DNA of 9,274 nucleotides from Polycyclovorans sp046565985 (GCA_046565985.1 JBKHXN010000040.1:1-9274); one strand, 5' to 3'; shown: positions 1 to 8,276, numbered from the stretch's first letter. Made by a program: numbers and translations. The notes: generated by a model not told the origin, from the letters alone.

Positions 1-6
1 TCGCCG

Positions 7-43
7 CACAGCAAAAAGCCCGCGGTGCGGGCTTTTTGCTGTG
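7..43. terminator. Bidirectional intrinsic terminator
   Basis: The arms at 7-23 and 27-43 are perfectly complementary over 17 bp around a 3-nt loop (GGT). The GC core (GCCCGC/GCGGGC) is flanked by A5 on the left and T5 on the right, so each strand reads as a GC stem followed by a T run. This is the classic form of a rho-independent terminator that can work both ways. The gene it serves lies outside the window to the left. It also separates that gene from the repeat array that follows. Confidence 0.85.
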
Positions 44-106
44 GGTCGCGCATTTGGGTGGCGCAATCACGGCATCTCTATTCGTACCCAATTCGCACCC
101 AGGTTT

Positions 107-224
107 GTCATCCCCGTGCGCCGGACCTGTCCGGCGGGGACCCGTGCCGGAAAGAGGCTGCGGGTGGTGCTGAGGGAGTGAATGCAGGACCAGAGAGATG
201 GATTCCCGCTTGCGCGGGAATGAC
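107..224 (+). repeat. Repeat unit 1 (long leading hairpin)
   Basis: This is a complete unit. The leading hairpin is the long form: arm GCCGGAC 120-126, 2-nt loop, arm GTCCGGC 129-135, set inside the outer CCCC/GGGG pairing. The trailing hairpin is ATTCCCGC 202-209, loop TTGC, GCGGGAAT 214-221. Confidence 0.88.
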
Positions 225-256
225 GACCTCATGTTGTTTCCTCCTGAACCCATCCC

Positions 257-362
257 GTCATCCCTGTGCAAACGGGGATCCACGCCGGAAGGAGACTGCG
301 GGTGGTGCTGAGGGAGTGAAGGCGGGATCGGAGAGATGGATGCCCGCTTTCGCGGGCATGAC
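257..362 (+). repeat. Repeat unit 2 (short leading hairpin)
   Basis: This is a complete unit. The leading hairpin is the short form, with an 8-bp stem (260-267 with 272-279, one T-G wobble) closed by the loop GCAA 268-271. The trailing hairpin is the G/C variant: ATGCCCGC 340-347, loop TTTC, GCGGGCAT 352-359. Confidence 0.88.
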
Positions 363-388
363 GACTTTTTCTATTCCCACCCAAGTCC

Positions 389-430
389 GTCATCCCCGTG
401 AGCCGGACCATGTGTCCGGCGGGGATCCAG
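389..430 (+). repeat. Repeat unit 3, truncated (long leading hairpin only)
   Basis: Only the leading hairpin survives: GCCGGAC 402-408, 5-nt loop, GTCCGGC 414-420. The core and trailing hairpin are missing. In their place 431-464 carries unrelated sequence with a small separate hairpin (CCGTC 431-435, loop ACGC, GACGG 440-444). Confidence 0.82.
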
Positions 431-464
431 CCGTCACGCGACGGAATGGAGCAATCAACATGCC

Positions 465-570
465 GTCATCCCCGTGCAAACGGGGATCCATGCCGGAAAG
501 AGGCTGCGGGTGGGGCTGAGGGAGTGAAGGCAGGACCAGAGAGATGGATTCCCGCTTGCGCGGGAATGAC
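465..570 (+). repeat. Repeat unit 4 (short leading hairpin)
   Basis: This is a complete unit. The leading hairpin has stem 468-475 paired with 480-487 and loop GCAA 476-479. The trailing hairpin is the A/T variant: ATTCCCGC 548-555, loop TTGC, GCGGGAAT 560-567. Confidence 0.88.
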
Positions 571-601
571 GACCTCAGTTGTTTCCTCCTGCACCCATCC
601 C

Positions 602-721
602 GTCATCCCCGTGCGCCGGGCCATGCGTCCGGCGGGGATCCATGCCGGAAGGGGGCCGCGGGCGGTGCTGAGGGAGTGAAGGCAGGTCAGAGAGATGGAT
701 GCCCGCTTTCGCGGGCATGAC
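602..721 (+). repeat. Repeat unit 5 (long leading hairpin)
   Basis: This is a complete unit. The long-form arm is GCCGGGC 615-621 with GTCCGGC 627-633, pairing with one G-T wobble. The trailing hairpin is the G/C variant: ATGCCCGC 699-706, loop TTTC, GCGGGCAT 711-718. Confidence 0.88.
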
Positions 722-748
722 GAACCTTCTTAGAGATACATCCCTGCC

Positions 749-854
749 GTCATCCCCGTGCAAACGGGGATCCATGCCGGAAGGAGACTGCGGGTGGTGC
801 TGAGGAAGTGAAGGCAGGATCGGCATGATGGATTCCCGCGTGCGCGGGAATGAC
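749..854 (+). repeat. Repeat unit 6 (short leading hairpin)
   Basis: This is a complete unit. The leading hairpin has stem 752-759 paired with 764-771 and loop GCAA 760-763. The trailing hairpin is the A/T variant: ATTCCCGC 832-839, loop GTGC, GCGGGAAT 844-851. The 3' part of the core (GGCATGATGG) departs from the other units. Confidence 0.88.
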
Positions 855-884
855 GACTTCAACTATTGCACCTTGCCCCCTGCC

Positions 885-938
885 GTCATCCCCGTGCGCC
901 GGGTCATGCGTCCGGCGGGGATCCATGCCAGAAAGGGG
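885..938 (+). repeat. Repeat unit 7, truncated, next to a gene start
   Basis: This unit keeps the long leading hairpin (GCCGGGT 898-904 with GTCCGGC 910-916) and the first bases of the core. It then stops at about 938, some 40 bp before the ATG of the following gene. Either the insertion or a later deletion has brought the repeat into the promoter region of that gene. Confidence 0.82.
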
Positions 939-949
939 CGGCGGCCCGC

Positions 950-971
950 TACACTGGGGCCCCCACGGGAG
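950..971 (+). promoter_or_regulatory. Possible -10 box and ribosome site of the TIGR01777 gene
   Basis: TACACT at 950-955 matches four of six bases of the sigma-70 -10 hexamer. GGGAG at 967-971 sits six bases before the ATG and is a good Shine-Dalgarno site. Any -35 element would fall at about 925-932, inside truncated repeat unit 7, and no strong hexamer is seen there. The ribosome site is reliable and the promoter is tentative. Confidence 0.35.
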
Positions 972-977
972 ACGCCC

Positions 978-1877
978 ATGCACGTCCTGCTTACCGGCGG
1001 TACCGGATTTGTCGGCCAGGCGCTGTGCCCGGCGCTGCTGGCCCGCGGCTGGCGCGTCAGCGTGCTGAGCCGTGACCGGGCGCGCGTGACGCAGCGCCTG
1101 CCGGCGGGTGTGCACGGCGTGGAAAATCTGGACGAGCTGGCCGCCGGGCCGGCCCTGGACGGTGTGGTCAACCTCGCCGGCGAAAATCTCGGCGAGGGCC
1201 GCTGGACCGCGGCGCGCAAGCAGCGCTTTCTCGACAGCCGCGTCCAGGGCACGCGGGCGCTGGTGGCTTTCCTGGCGGCACAGAATCCTCGTCCGCGCGT
1301 ACTGGTGAGCGCCTCGGCGATCGGCTGGTACGGCCCGCGGGGCGACACGCCGCTGGGCGAGGACGCTGCGCCCGGCAGCGGCTTCCAGAGTGAGCTCTGC
1401 CGTGCCTGGGAGACCGAAGCCCGCGCCGCCGAGGCGCTGGGCATGCGCGTGTGCCGCGCGCGCATCGGCGTGGTGCTGGACGCGGGTGGTGGCGCGCTGG
1501 CACGGATGCTGCCGCCGTTCCGGCTGGGGCTGGGCGGGCCGGTGGGCGACGGCCGGCAGTGGATGAGCTGGATCCACCGTGCCGATCTGGTGGCGCTGCT
1601 GATCTGGCTGCTGGAGCAGGATCAGGCCCGCGGCGCCTACAACGCCACGGCGCCCGCGCCGCTGCGCAACGCCGCCTTTGCCCAGGCGCTGGGCCGTGCG
1701 CTGCGCCGCCCCGCACGCCTGCCGATGCCCGGATTCGCCATGCGTCTGCTGCTGGGTGAGATGGCAGACCTGCTGCTCACCGGCCAGCGCGTGCTGCCGG
1801 TGCGGGCACTGGCCCAGGGCTTTGTTTTTACCTACCCGGACGCCGACACCGCGCTCCGGCAGATTCTCAAACGCTGA
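978..1877 (+). CDS. TIGR01777/YfcH-family NAD(P)-dependent epimerase-like protein
   Basis: This is a 299-residue extended short-chain dehydrogenase/reductase of the TIGR01777 (E. coli YfcH, human SDR39U1) family. The N-terminal Rossmann loop TGGTGFVG (6-13) binds NAD(P). Family signatures follow: NLAGENLGEGRWT (65-77), SASAIGWYG (111-119) and the QW-SWIH block (194-200). The C-terminus is the DUF1731 tail (about 273-299, VLPVRALAQGFVFTYPDAD). In most members the substrate is unknown, although nucleotide-sugar epimerase activity is often assumed from the fold. The length is normal for the family. ATG 978 is chosen because GGGAG lies six bases upstream and the Rossmann motif begins right after it; the open frame continues upstream only through repeat DNA. 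It is probably monocistronic, facing the minus-strand operon with an 11-nt tail-to-tail overlap. Confidence 0.93.
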   Translation: MHVLLTGGTGFVGQALCPALLARGWRVSVLSRDRARVTQRLPAGVHGVENLDELAAGPALDGVVNLAGENLGEGRWTAARKQRFLDSRVQGTRALVAFLAAQNPRPRVLVSASAIGWYGPRGDTPLGEDAAPGSGFQSELCRAWETEARAAEALGMRVCRARIGVVLDAGGGALARMLPPFRLGLGGPVGDGRQWMSWIHRADLVALLIWLLEQDQARGAYNATAPAPLRNAAFAQALGRALRRPARLPMPGFAMRLLLGEMADLLLTGQRVLPVRALAQGFVFTYPDADTALRQILKR

Positions 1878-2793
1878 GCGCCTTTGCCCAGGCGCTGAAG
1901 GCCGCCTCGCTGTCGTAGCGCAGCTGCAGTCCCAGCTCGCGGCGCAGCTTGCCGGCGTCGAGCACCGGGCGGTAGGCGAGAAAATCCACTTGCCCCGGGG
2001 TATAGGCGCTGAGCCGCAGGCCGTGGGCCACACGCAGGCCCAGACGCAGCAGCCCGGGCGAGACTTCACGCACCGGGCGGCGCAGGCGCCGGGCGATCTC
2101 ACGCAGCGGCAGCGCGCCGTCGCCGGCAACGTTGTAGGCGCCCTGGGCCTCGGCGGCGATCACGCCGGCAAACGCCGCCGCCACGTCGTCCACGTGCACG
2201 AAGCAGAACGGTGAGGTGTGCCCGCTCAGTACCAGCACGCGCGGCCGCTCGAACAGCGCCGTGACCGGCGAGGCCCGTCCGGGCGCCAGTACCGTGCACA
2301 GGCGCAGGATGCAGATGCGTGGACCGCCGGCCTGCGCGGCCAGCCAGTGCTCGATCTCGGTCTTGTGGGCGGCGTAGGGAAAATCCGGGTGCGGGCGCAG
2401 GGGCTGGTCTTCACGGATCAGCGGCGGCAGATCGGCGGCGTAGCCGTAGGCGGCGCCGCTGGAAGCCACGCAGAACTGCCGCACGCCGGTCTCGCGGCTG
2501 GCGGCGTAGAGGCGCTGTGTGCCGCCGACCTCGATGGCGTGCACGCGCGCGGCGTCAAAGCCGGCGCGGGTCTGCACCACCGCGGCCAGATGCACGACGT
2601 GGCTCACCGCGTGCCGTGCCAGCAGGGCGGGCCAGTCGGCGGTGAGCAGATCGGCCGCGACCGGACTCACGCCGGCGGGCCAGTCGCCGTCCACGCGCAG
2701 GTCGCTGGCAATGACTGTGTGCCTGGCGGCGGCCAGCGCCGTCACTACCCGGCCGCCCACCAGACCGCGCGCGCCCGTGACCAGTATGCTCAT
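1867..2793 (-). CDS. Extended-SDR NAD-dependent epimerase/dehydratase
   Basis: This is a 308-residue cytoplasmic NAD-dependent epimerase/dehydratase of the extended SDR group. It has the Rossmann motif GARGLVG (7-13), an acidic residue after the second strand (D31) that fits NAD preference, HLAA (68-71), the catalytic SSGAAYG region (111-117) and the active-site pair Y140/K144 in YAAHK. The C-terminal part (about 210-300) has the substrate-domain pattern VHVDDVAAAF and GAYNVAGDG. The substrate cannot be called; UDP-sugars and steroid- or terpenoid-like alcohols all occur in this group. The start at 2793 has a clear GGAGAG site six bases upstream and overlaps the preceding transporter stop as ATGA. 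It is the last gene of the five-gene minus-strand operon. Its stop lies 11 nt inside the oppositely oriented TIGR01777 gene, and no terminator separates the two. Confidence 0.9.
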   Translation of the reverse strand: MSILVTGARGLVGGRVVTALAAARHTVIASDLRVDGDWPAGVSPVAADLLTADWPALLARHAVSHVVHLAAVVQTRAGFDAARVHAIEVGGTQRLYAASRETGVRQFCVASSGAAYGYAADLPPLIREDQPLRPHPDFPYAAHKTEIEHWLAAQAGGPRICILRLCTVLAPGRASPVTALFERPRVLVLSGHTSPFCFVHVDDVAAAFAGVIAAEAQGAYNVAGDGALPLREIARRLRRPVREVSPGLLRLGLRVAHGLRLSAYTPGQVDFLAYRPVLDAGKLRRELGLQLRYDSEAAFSAWAKALSV

Positions 2794-3728
2794 GCGGTAC
2801 TCTCCGCCGCTTGCCCGGTGCGACGTGTGCGCCAGGACCAGAACGCCGCCAGCGTGCCGCCCGAGATCAGGTGCCACACGCCCCACCAGCCGGCGACCAG
2901 AGCCATGCCGCCCATGCCGCCGAAGTGGGCGAAGATCAGCACCAGCGCCAGGCCGGAATTCTGGATGCCGGTCTCCAGCGTGACGGCGCGGGTTTCCTGC
3001 ACCGGCAGGCGGGCCAGGCGCGCGATCAGGAATCCGGCGCCCAGCGCCAGCCCGTTGTGCAGGGCGACCACGCCCAGCATCAGCCCCACGGTGGCGCGGA
3101 AGGCCTGGGCATTGGCCACCAGGGCCAGCACGATGAACGCCACGAACACCACCAGGCCGAAGTGCTTGAGCGGGCCGCGCACGCGGGCCGCCCAGCGCGG
3201 ATGGCGCGCGCCCACGTAGAGTCCCGCCGCCAGCGGCAGGGCCAGGGCGATGAGGATGGACAACACCAGGCTGCCCAGCGGCACGTTGATGGCGGTCAGC
3301 GCGTCGCGGGTCAAGGGATTCAGGCCGGCCCAGAAGGCGAAGGTCAGCGGCGTCACCAGCACGGCGGCGAGCGTGGAGAACGCGGTCAGCGTTACTGACA
3401 GCGCCGTGGCCCCGCGCGCCCAGTGGCACAGCACGTTGGACATGTTGCCGCCCGGGCAGGCCGCCACCAGCAGCATGCCGAGCGCGATGCCGGGAGCCGG
3501 CGCCAGCACATAGACCAGCGCACAGGTCAGCCCCGGCAGCGCCAGCCACTGGGCAAGCAGGCCGGCCAGCACCGCGCGCGGCATGCGGGTGACGCGGGCG
3601 AAGTCGGCGGGGCGCAGTTCCAGCGCCACGCCGAAGATCACCACGGCGAGGATCAGGTTCAGCACCAGCCCGGCGGCGGGGCTGAACTGGATGGTGGTCT
3701 GGTCGAGCGCGGCGTCGTTCAGCGCCAT
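2790..3728 (-). CDS. BASS-family (bile acid:sodium symporter-like) transporter
   Basis: This is a 312-residue polytopic inner-membrane protein of the bile acid:Na+ symporter (BASS) superfamily. It has about nine or ten hydrophobic segments across its length. Family landmarks are GVALELRPADF (33-43), the first-repeat motif CPGGNMSNVL (91-100) followed by ALSVTLTAFSTL, and the second-repeat motif ETGIQNSGLALVL (252-264). In characterised relatives, the unwound helices at these sites form the Na+/substrate crossover. Substrates in the family are organic anions: bile acids, pantoate, 2-keto acids and sulfated compounds. Which one applies here is unknown. The ATG at 3728 has GGGGAT about six bases upstream; the frame stays open further upstream only as a shadow of the next gene. 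It overlaps the TauE-family gene by 10 nt and the downstream SDR by 4 nt. Confidence 0.9.
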   Translation of the reverse strand: MALNDAALDQTTIQFSPAAGLVLNLILAVVIFGVALELRPADFARVTRMPRAVLAGLLAQWLALPGLTCALVYVLAPAPGIALGMLLVAACPGGNMSNVLCHWARGATALSVTLTAFSTLAAVLVTPLTFAFWAGLNPLTRDALTAINVPLGSLVLSILIALALPLAAGLYVGARHPRWAARVRGPLKHFGLVVFVAFIVLALVANAQAFRATVGLMLGVVALHNGLALGAGFLIARLARLPVQETRAVTLETGIQNSGLALVLIFAHFGGMGGMALVAGWWGVWHLISGGTLAAFWSWRTRRTGQAAESTA

Positions 3729-4447
3729 AGGGCGATCCCCGAGATCAGCAGCAGGAGGTCCACCAGCAGGCGGAACTGGCGCTCGTCCACGCGGTGGTGC
3801 AGGCGGTTGCCCAGGTACAGCGCCAGCCCGGTGACCGGCAGCAGCCACAGCGTGGCGAGCTGTGCGTCCGGCCCGAAACGGCCGATGAGGAAGAACCACA
3901 GCGTGAGCGCGGCATTGACCAGCAGCCACACCACCGACAGCGTGGCACGCTGCGCGCCCTTGTCCAGACCGCTGCCGGCCAGCGCCGCGGCCAGAAACGG
4001 CCCGCCCGAGGCGTACAGGCCCTGGGTGAAGCCGGAGAGTCCGATCAGCAGGCGGCGCAGCAGCGGGTGCGGAGCGTTCTCGCGCCGGTGCGCCAGTCGC
4101 CAGAGGTCGAGCGCGACGATCATGATGACCACCGCGCCGAACGGGCGGCGCAGGTCCACGCCCGACAGCCAGGCCGCCGCGAGCACGCCCACCAGCGTGC
4201 CCAGGCCCATGAGCGGCAGGATGTCACGCCACAGCAGCCGCAGCGCGATGCCGCGCCGCTCACGCCAGACCAGCCAGGCGCAGAAGGGCAGATTGAGCGC
4301 GACCACTACCGGCATCACCATTGGGATCGGCAGGAACAGCGCCGCCAGGGTGATGGAAATGACCGTGCTGCCAAAGCCGGTGATGGCCTGCGCGGTATAG
4401 GCGAGCAGGATGATCGGCGCGAGCCACAGCAGCGCGAGCGTGCTCAC
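3719..4447 (-). CDS. TauE/SafE-family sulfite/organic-anion permease
   Basis: This is a 242-residue hydrophobic membrane protein with about eight predicted segments, close to the usual 250 residues of the TauE/SafE (DUF81) family. The two internal half-repeats show their glycine signatures: TGFGSTVIS (23-31) near the N-terminus and GLYASGGP (143-150) in the second half. Characterised or proposed members export sulfite, sulfoacetate or other small sulfur anions, but many are unassigned. The start is GTG at 4447, overlapping the monooxygenase stop as GTGA. There is no good Shine-Dalgarno site before it, so translation probably depends on coupling to the upstream gene. The next in-frame ATG would remove the first conserved motif, so the GTG is preferred. 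Confidence 0.88.
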   Translation of the reverse strand: MSTLALLWLAPIILLAYTAQAITGFGSTVISITLAALFLPIPMVMPVVVALNLPFCAWLVWRERRGIALRLLWRDILPLMGLGTLVGVLAAAWLSGVDLRRPFGAVVIMIVALDLWRLAHRRENAPHPLLRRLLIGLSGFTQGLYASGGPFLAAALAGSGLDKGAQRATLSVVWLLVNAALTLWFFLIGRFGPDAQLATLWLLPVTGLALYLGNRLHHRVDERQFRLLVDLLLLISGIALWR

Positions 4448-5708
4448 GCCAGCGCTTTGAGATGCTGGCTGATATGGCGCAGGAAAGTGTCGCGATGGAC
4501 GTAGTAGCCCATGCGCGGCAGCGTCAGGTACTGGTAGCCGCCGCGCAGGTCGGCGCCCTGCGCGCGGGCCGCGTCAAAGGCGGCGATGCCCGGATGCCCC
4601 GCGGCGCGGGCCTGGATCACCCGTGCGACCAGCTCGGCCTGCTGGGCGCGGCCTTCCCAGCCGATGCCGGTGGCCTCCACCATGCCCAGCACGAACAGGT
4701 CGTTGGCGGTCGGGTGGAAGGCGTTGAGATAGAGCTGCGGATTGTCGCCCTGCCAGTTGAGATCCTCGCGGGTGAGGAAGGGAAAGCTCAGCTGGAATCC
4801 GGTGGCGAGCAGTACCAGATCGTACGCGCTGCGGCTGCCGTCGGCGAAGATCACGTCCTTGCCCTCGAACTGGCGCGGCTCGCGGCGCACGCGGATGTCG
4901 CCGTGCGCGACATGGTGCAGCACCAGGTTGTTGACCACGGGGTGAGATTCGTAGAGGCGGTGATCGGGCCGCGGCAGCCCAAGCCGCGTGGGGTCGCCGA
5001 TCAGCAGGCGCAGCAGCGCCCCGTCCACCATCTGCTTGAGCCGCGGCGGCAGCTTCAGCGCGCCGCCGACCGTATCGGCCGGCTTGCCGGCGATGAACTT
5101 GGGCACGAAGTGCACGCCGCGTCGCACGCTCCAGTCCACACTGCGCGCGTGATGCACGGCGTCCACGGCGATGTCACAGGCCGAGTTGCCGGCGCCCACC
5201 ACCAGTACCCGCTTGCCGTGGAACAGCTCCGGCTGCTTGTACTCGGCAGAGTGGCGCAGCTCGCCGAGGAATTCACCCGGAATATTGGGGCGGCTGGGCT
5301 CGCAGAACGTGCCGACCGCGCTGATCAGATGCGTGAAGACTTCACTGCCGTTGCCGGCGAAGTGCAGGCGCCAGCCGCCCGCTTCGCGTTCGGCACGCGT
5401 CACGGCGGTCCCGAAGCGGTAGTGCTCGTACAGGCCGAACTGGCGGGCGTAGGCGCGCAGGTAGTCCAGCAGGTAATCGTGGCGTGGGTAGTCCGGCGCG
5501 TCCGCGGGCATCGGGAATTCCGCAAATTCGGTGCGGCGTGCCGAGGAGATCAGGTGCGCGCTCGCGTACACACTGCTCCAGGGGTTGGCGATATCCCACA
5601 GCCCGCCCACGTCGCGGTGGCGCTCGAAGGCGGTGAACGGCAGGCCCCGGCGCGACAGCGCGCGCGCGGCGGACAGGCCGGCGGGGCCGGCGCCGATCAA
5701 GGCAATTT

Positions 5709-5712
<4 letters not shown>
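4444..5712 (-). CDS. Flavin-containing monooxygenase (FMO-like, class B)
   Basis: This is a 422-residue FAD- and NADPH-dependent oxidoreductase. The FAD Rossmann motif GAGPAG is at 8-13, followed by the ERHRDVGGLWD dinucleotide signature (30-40). The class-B fingerprint FLGELRHSAEY (148-158) fits FxGxxxHxxxY, which points to FMO rather than the Baeyer-Villiger form that ends in W-P/D. The NADPH Rossmann motif is GAGNSA (173-178), and the late motif LLATGF is present. Such enzymes oxygenate soft nucleophiles (N, S) and sometimes ketones. The length is normal and the protein is soluble, with no signal peptide. ATG 5712 overlaps the glycerol kinase stop as ATGA and has only a weak ribosome site, so it is probably translationally coupled. 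Lying before two carriers and an SDR, it may oxidise a substrate that those carriers move; the substrate is not known. Confidence 0.93.
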
Positions 5713-7181
<1,469 letters not shown>

Positions 7182-7319
7182 GGGCTTCTCCTCATTCTGG
7201 TCTTTCATGAATTACCGCTGCAGGGCATTGCACCCGAAAACCGCCGGGCCTGCCAACCCGGTGCAGGACTGAAAGGATTTCCGGCTGGTACGGGCGGCCT
7301 TTTTGTGGTGAGCTTGGCC
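7182..7319. promoter_or_regulatory. Divergent promoter region between glpK and the lipase-like gene
   Basis: These 138 bp carry the start signals of both directions. On the minus strand a candidate sigma-70 promoter reads TTGGCA (complement of 7251-7256), an 18-bp spacer and TGCAAT (complement of 7227-7232), followed by the glpK ribosome site GAGGAG (7188-7193). An inverted pair TGCACC (7229-7234) / GGTGCA (7260-7265) encloses a smaller CCGGG/CCCGG stem (7244-7248 with 7257-7261) and overlaps the candidate promoter. It could be an operator or a leader hairpin. On the plus strand GGTGAG (7307-7312) sits seven bases before the lipase-like ATG, and I see no clear -35/-10 pair there. Confidence 0.4.
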
Positions 7320-8276
7320 ATGAGTCCCAACCAGCCTGCCAGCGGTGGGGCGCGGACCCTCACGGTTCCCGGGCCCAACGGCACCCGCGCCTACGTCTAT
7401 GTCTGGCTGCCCGAAGGGCGGGCCCGCGCGGCGGTGCAGATCATCCATGGCATGGCCGAGCACGCCGGGCGCTACGCGCGCCTGGCGCGGCATCTCAACG
7501 CCGCCGGCTATGCGGTGTACGCGCAGGATCTGCCGGGCCACGGCCGCAGCGTGCGCGGGCCGGAAGAACTTGGCCACGTGGCCGACACCGGCGGCTGGTC
7601 GCTGATGCTCGCGTCGATCAACATGGTGCGCCGTCATCTGGACGAGGAACTGCAGCAGATGCCGGTCTTTGCCCTGGGGCACAGCATGGGCTCCTTCCTG
7701 CTCCAGCATCTGGTGCGTGATCCGGGCGCGGCGCTGGCCGGGGCCATCTTCTCCGCCACCAGCGGAGACCTGGGCGCGCTGCGCGCGGTCGGCCACAAGC
7801 TGCTGCAGATGGAAGCGCTGTGGTCGGGCCGGCGGCACCGCAGCGCGCTGGGCGAGCGTCTGTCGTTCCGCGACTTCAACCGCCGCTTCCGCCCCAACCG
7901 CACCGGCTTTGACTGGCTGTCGCGCGACCACGCCGAGGTGGACCGCTACCTGCGCGACCCGCGCTGCGGCTTCCGCGTCTCCTGCGGGCTGTGGCTGGAC
8001 CTGCTGGAAGCCTGCGCCGGGCTGGACGCGGTGCAGGGCGTGCCGGTGGACCTGCCGGTGCTGCTGATCGCCGGCAGCCGTGACCCGGTGACGCGCGGCA
8101 AGCAGGGCCCGGAATCGCTGGCGCGCCACTACCGGCGCGCCGGTCTCAAGGACGTGGAGACGCGCATCTACCCCGACGCCCGGCACGAGCTGTTCAACGA
8201 CACCTGTCGCGAGCAGGTCACCGCCGACCTCATCCAGTGGCTGGATGATCACGTATTCCAGATGAACCGTGGCTGA
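7320..8276 (+). CDS. Monoglyceride-lipase-like alpha/beta hydrolase
   Basis: This is a 318-residue serine hydrolase of the lysophospholipase/monoacylglycerol-lipase group (Hydrolase_4). HGMAEHAGRY (43-52) is the oxyanion-hole block typical of monoglyceride lipases. AQDLPGHGRS (68-77) follows, then the nucleophile elbow GHSMG (120-124) with S122. The acid is D255 in AGSRDPVT and the base is H289 in DARHE, so the triad is complete. There is no signal peptide, which suggests a cytoplasmic enzyme. The likely reaction is release of glycerol and fatty acid from monoacylglycerol; lysophospholipase or another short-ester activity remains possible. ATG 7320 has GGTGAG seven bases upstream; two GTG codons just upstream in frame are less well placed. 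It is divergent from glpK, which would use the released glycerol, and is followed at 13 nt by the DUF547 gene on the same strand. Confidence 0.9.
   Translation: MSPNQPASGGARTLTVPGPNGTRAYVYVWLPEGRARAAVQIIHGMAEHAGRYARLARHLNAAGYAVYAQDLPGHGRSVRGPEELGHVADTGGWSLMLASINMVRRHLDEELQQMPVFALGHSMGSFLLQHLVRDPGAALAGAIFSATSGDLGALRAVGHKLLQMEALWSGRRHRSALGERLSFRDFNRRFRPNRTGFDWLSRDHAEVDRYLRDPRCGFRVSCGLWLDLLEACAGLDAVQGVPVDLPVLLIAGSRDPVTRGKQGPESLARHYRRAGLKDVETRIYPDARHELFNDTCREQVTADLIQWLDDHVFQMNRG

Larger units (their letters stand above)
107..938 (+). repeat. Tandem array of seven REP/MITE-like elements
   Basis: Seven direct copies of a 106-120 bp element lie here: complete units at 107-224, 257-362, 465-570, 602-721 and 749-854, and truncated ones at about 389-430 and 885-938. 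A complete unit begins GTCATCCC and ends GGGAATGAC or GGGCATGAC, giving short terminal inverted repeats. It is made of a leading hairpin, a core of about 50 bp with a conserved GCTGAGGGAGTGAAGGCAGG-like stretch, and a trailing hairpin. Units are separated by 23-34 bp of partly related spacer; 228-256 and 574-601 are near identical. Several open frames cross the array, but they only follow the repeat and have no ribosome site or family resemblance. The hairpin-ended, non-coding, intergenic design resembles REP/BIME or MITE sequences. No transposase is visible, and the exact family is not recognised. Confidence 0.9.

Noticed and set aside
25..862. Several open reading frames of 60-160 codons across the repeat array, on both strands
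   Set aside because: They read repeatedly through the same hairpin sequence (recurring PACAGMT or HARESGHP-like strings), have no ribosome sites and match no family. They are translation of repeat DNA.
107..938. The regular repeats with spacers as a CRISPR array
   Set aside because: The repeats are over 100 bp and variable, the spacers are related to one another and of uneven length, and no cas genes are nearby.
825..977. A 51-codon N-terminal extension of the TIGR01777 protein
   Set aside because: It reads through repeat units 6 and 7. The Rossmann motif and the GGGAG site both place the start at 978.
7182..7208. A start for glycerol kinase nine codons upstream (ATG at 7208)
   Set aside because: The sequence between contains the GAGGAG ribosome site for the ATG at 7181, and the family N-terminus begins at the latter.
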